64,000 nt of DNA from Thermus filiformis (GTDB lineage Bacteria > Deinococcota > Deinococci > Deinococcales > Thermaceae). Below, piece by piece: positions 61,748 to 64,000 of this stretch (positions are counted from its first letter, which is position 1; each line of letters opens with the position of its first letter). The translations under genes were made by a program, and so were the position numbers. The DNA lies in NCBI RefSeq assembly GCF_000771745.2, contig NZ_JPSL02000039.1, positions 248,001-312,000 of the forward strand, in the 5' to 3' direction. The notes under the pieces are model-generated. The model was not told where the DNA came from and did no database searches. It saw nothing but the letters and a program-made list of their open reading frames with translations.

Positions 61748-63100
61748 TCACACGTTCAGGAGGAGCCGGGCCACGGAGAGGTAGATGAGAAGGCCCAGCA
61801 CGTCCGAGAGGGTGGCGATCAGGGGGTTGGAGACCAGGGCGGGGTCCACCCCGAGCCGCCTCAGGACCAGAGGCAGGATCGCCCCCACCAGGTTGGCGAA
61901 GAGGACCAGGAGGAAGAGGGCGAGCCCCACCACCGGGACCAGGGCGGCGTGCCCGTCCAGGACCACCTTGCCCGCCAGGAGCAGGGCCAGGCTCCCCCCC
62001 AGGAGGCTTCCCACCAGCCCCTCCTTAAAGAGGATGCGCTTCCAGTCCCTAAGTTCCAGGTCCCGGGTGGCCAGGGCCCGGATGATCAGGGTGGCGGACT
62101 GGTTGCCGGTGTTTCCCCCCGTGCCGAGGAGGACGGGCAAATAGAAGGCCAAGGCGGTGACCGCCTCCAGCACGGACTCAAACCCCTGGAGGATGGAGCT
62201 CGTCACCATCCCCGTGAGGATGAGGATGACCAGCCAGCGCACCCGGGCCGCCCAGAGCCGAAGGGGGCCCGCCTCGCTGTAGACCAGGTCCGGCACGTCC
62301 ACCGCCGCCAGCTTGTGGATATCCTCGGTGGCCTCCTCCTCTAGGACGTCCACCACGTCGTCAATGGTGACGATGCCCACCAGCCGCCCCTCCTCGTCCA
62401 CCACCGGCAAGACGGTGAAGTCGTAGTCGGCCATGAGGCGGGCCACCTCCTCCTGGTCCGTGTCCGTGCGCACGTGGACCACGTCCGGGTTCATGATCTC
62501 CTTGACCCGGGTCTTGGGGTCGGCCACGATCAGGTCGCGCAGGGAGAGGACACCGATGAGCCGCCCCTCTTCATCCACCACGTAAAGGTAGTAGATGGTC
62601 TCCGCGTCCGGAGCGGCCCGGCGGAGGAAGCGCAGCACCTCCTCCACCGTCATGGAGGCCCTCACCGCCACGTACTCGGGGGTCATGAGGCCGCCCGCCT
62701 CGTCCTCCTCGTACTGGGTGAGCTCCTCCACCTCGGCCCGGGTCTCGGGGTCCAGGTACTCCTTTAGGCGACGGAAGAGCCCCGGGTCCTCCTCCTCCAC
62801 CGCCTGGAGGGCGTCCGCCAGGTCGTCCAGGGAGAGCTCCTCCAGGATCTCCCGCACCCGCCAGGGGGGAAGGGACTTCAGGTACTCCGCCTGGAGCTCC
62901 GGGGAGAGCTCGGCGAAGACCTGGGCGGCCTTCTCCTTGGAAAGGAGGGTGAGGAGGACGTACCGCTCCTCCCCGGGAAGCTCATGGAAGACCTCCAGGA
63001 TCTCCTGCACCCGGGCCTCCTCCAAGACCTCCCGGAGCCTCCCGGTTTCGCCCTCCGCCAGAGCGGACTTGATGGTGTTCAAAAGGTGTTCCCGGACCAC
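61748..63100 (-). CDS. mgtE: Magnesium transporter MgtE
   Basis: 450 residues from GTG, the size of the structurally known Thermus MgtE. N domain (about 1-130) of superhelical repeats, two CBS domains (about 135-255; GGLMTPEYVAVRASMTVEEV and IMNPDVVHVRTDTDQEEVAR), a plug helix, and five transmembrane helices (285-450) with PVLLGTGGNTGNQSATLIIR. It is a Mg-gated channel. AGGGGG lies 6 nt before the GTG; TAGACT at 63141-63136 on minus may be its -10. Confidence 0.97.
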   Translation of the reverse strand: MVREHLLNTIKSALAEGETGRLREVLEEARVQEILEVFHELPGEERYVLLTLLSKEKAAQVFAELSPELQAEYLKSLPPWRVREILEELSLDDLADALQAVEEEDPGLFRRLKEYLDPETRAEVEELTQYEEDEAGGLMTPEYVAVRASMTVEEVLRFLRRAAPDAETIYYLYVVDEEGRLIGVLSLRDLIVADPKTRVKEIMNPDVVHVRTDTDQEEVARLMADYDFTVLPVVDEEGRLVGIVTIDDVVDVLEEEATEDIHKLAAVDVPDLVYSEAGPLRLWAARVRWLVILILTGMVTSSILQGFESVLEAVTALAFYLPVLLGTGGNTGNQSATLIIRALATRDLELRDWKRILFKEGLVGSLLGGSLALLLAGKVVLDGHAALVPVVGLALFLLVLFANLVGAILPLVLRRLGVDPALVSNPLIATLSDVLGLLIYLSVARLLLNV

Positions 63101-63355
63101 GGCGTACCCCCTATGGCGGAGAAAAAGCCGTGTTCAGTCTAGCACCCGCCGGGCCTCGGTGCCACCCCGGTTTGCGCTGGAATGAGGCTCCGGTGGAACC
63201 ATTCTCAAAAGCTTTTGCGGGGCCGTTTGTGTAAGGGGAGCGGGGGAAAAAGAGTAGGGCTCAAAGGTCCTGGTATACGACGCAGAAAAATTGCTCTTGA
63301 CATGCTCAACCCAGGTGGTCTATCCTTGAGCCCGGCCTGGGGGCCAGGGGCGAGC
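63101..63355. other. Intergenic region between mgtE and ffh
   Basis: Contains the mgtE -10 (63136-63141, minus), a 12-bp perfect palindrome CAAAAGCTTTTG at 63206-63217 and the ffh promoter. No gene or riboswitch recognised; no M-box features seen. Confidence 0.6.
63297..63326 (+). promoter_or_regulatory. Promoter of ffh
   Basis: TTGACA (63297-63302) and TATCCT (63321-63326), 18 bp apart. Start expected near 63333, leader about 23 nt with AGGGG before the ATG. Confidence 0.72.
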
Positions 63356-64000
63356 ATGTTTGAGAACCTCACCAAGCGCATACGGGACGCGGTGGACCGC
63401 CTGAGGGGGCGGGGCCGGATCAGTGAGGAGGAGCTGAAAAGCACCCTCCGGGAGATCCGCCGGGCCCTGATTGACGCCGACGTGAACCTCGAGGTGGCCC
63501 GGGCCTTCGTCCAAAAAGTGGAGGCCGAGGCCCTGGGGCAGAAGGTCCTGGAAAGCCTTACCCCCGCGGAGCAGATCCTCTCCCTGGTCTACGAGGCCCT
63601 GACCGAGGCCCTGGGAGGGGAGGCCAGCCAGCCCGCCTTGCGCTCCGAGGGCAACCTCTGGTTCCTGGTGGGCCTACAGGGCTCGGGGAAGACCACCACC
63701 GCCGCCAAGCTCGCCCGGTACTACAAGGAGAAGGGGAGGAGGCCCCTTTTGGTGGCCGCGGATACCCAGCGCCCCGCCGCCCGCGAGCAGCTCAGGATCC
63801 TGGGGGAGAAGGTGGGGGTGCCCGTCTTGGAGGTGGCCGACCGGGAGCCCCCCGAGGTCACCCAGCGCCGCATCCAGGAGGCGGTCCGCCAGGGGGCGCG
63901 GGACCTGGTCCTCGTGGACACCGCGGGCCGGCTCCAGATTGACGAGGCCCTGATGGAGGAGCTGGCCCGGCTCAAGCGGGTCCTGCAGCCCACCGAGACC
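63356..64000 (+). CDS. ffh: Signal recognition particle protein Ffh (3' end outside window)
   Basis: 215 codons visible of about 430. MFENLTKRIRDAVDRLRGRG and the N-domain helices, then G domain with the P-loop GLQGSGKTTTAAKLARYY (about residue 105), ADTQRPAAREQL and LVDTAGRLQID (G3). It binds 4.5S RNA and targets nascent membrane proteins. Cut by the window edge, not truncated in itself. Confidence 0.97.
   Translation, partial: MFENLTKRIRDAVDRLRGRGRISEEELKSTLREIRRALIDADVNLEVARAFVQKVEAEALGQKVLESLTPAEQILSLVYEALTEALGGEASQPALRSEGNLWFLVGLQGSGKTTTAAKLARYYKEKGRRPLLVAADTQRPAAREQLRILGEKVGVPVLEVADREPPEVTQRRIQEAVRQGARDLVLVDTAGRLQIDEALMEELARLKRVLQPTET

Noticed and set aside
63206-63217. CAAAAGCTTTTG as a riboswitch or terminator for mgtE
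   Set aside because: It is on the upstream side of mgtE and is a short palindrome without loop space or M-box features.

Overview
The window is chromosomal DNA from a Thermus species. The base composition is very GC-rich with strong G/C at third codon positions. Gene content matches the genus: a 450-residue MgtE, a 196-residue EF-Ts, aminopeptidase T, a bifunctional FadB with the dehydrogenase domain first, separate methylmalonyl-CoA mutase subunits, glf with Galf-type glycosyltransferases, and many start codons 6-8 nt behind a -10 box (leaderless starts). No species is assigned. I see no prophage, transposase, CRISPR array or plasmid gene. The mobile or repeated components are one intein and a family of short palindromic intergenic repeats.

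Layout. 1-5526 (minus): pyrrolidone-carboxylate peptidase, two GT4 and two GT2 glycosyltransferases and UDP-galactopyranose mutase, a set that fits assembly of a Galf-capped glycolipid; the GT2 genes are visibly less GC-rich. 5564-14679 (plus): DegV, Mfd, then a fatty-acid beta-oxidation operon (FadB, thiolase, acyl-CoA dehydrogenase) behind a FadR-like operator. 14788-15158: RNase P RNA. 15159-20578: cysS, diverging from an hslO-uspA-metY run, then aminopeptidase T. 20683-26669: pyruvate phosphate dikinase and the haem operon hemE-hemH-hemY. 26706-33805: a parvulin-type isomerase and a divergent sulfide/persulfide region (persulfide dioxygenase-rhodanese, double rhodanese, TSUP exporter, DUF302 and nitrilase leftward; a double-thioredoxin oxidoreductase, rhodanese lipoprotein and TlpA-like protein rightward), with a CsoR/CstR-type palindrome at each promoter. 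33830-39446 (minus): prkA-yeaH-spoVR, with prkA interrupted in frame by a 394-residue intein.

39524-45724: CPBP protease, RAM-domain protein, metallophosphoesterase, recX, SRPBCC protein, spoVS, rsmB, proC, a secreted protein and a GT2. 45725-51336 (minus): the conserved rpsB-tsf-pyrH-frr-cdsA-dxr-rseP run with a structured rpsB leader and an intrinsic terminator directly before pyrH. 51505-51579: tRNA-Ala(UGC) with its own promoter and terminator. 51728-55215 (minus): thioesterase, methylmalonyl-CoA mutase subunits and recO. 55238-60477 (plus): small membrane protein, YmdB-like phosphodiesterase, PEP carboxylase, NYN protein and queA. 60444-63100 (minus): a pyrophosphatase-like/ADP-ribosylglycohydrolase fusion and MgtE. 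63356-end (plus): ffh, cut by the window edge.

The items most worth a second look are the PrkA intein, the modular palindromic repeat family (copies with zero, one or two hairpins), the pyrophosphatase-ADP-ribosylglycohydrolase fusion, the paired CstR-like operators, the Hsp33 with a second cysteine cluster, and the Lgt-like/thioredoxin fusion.
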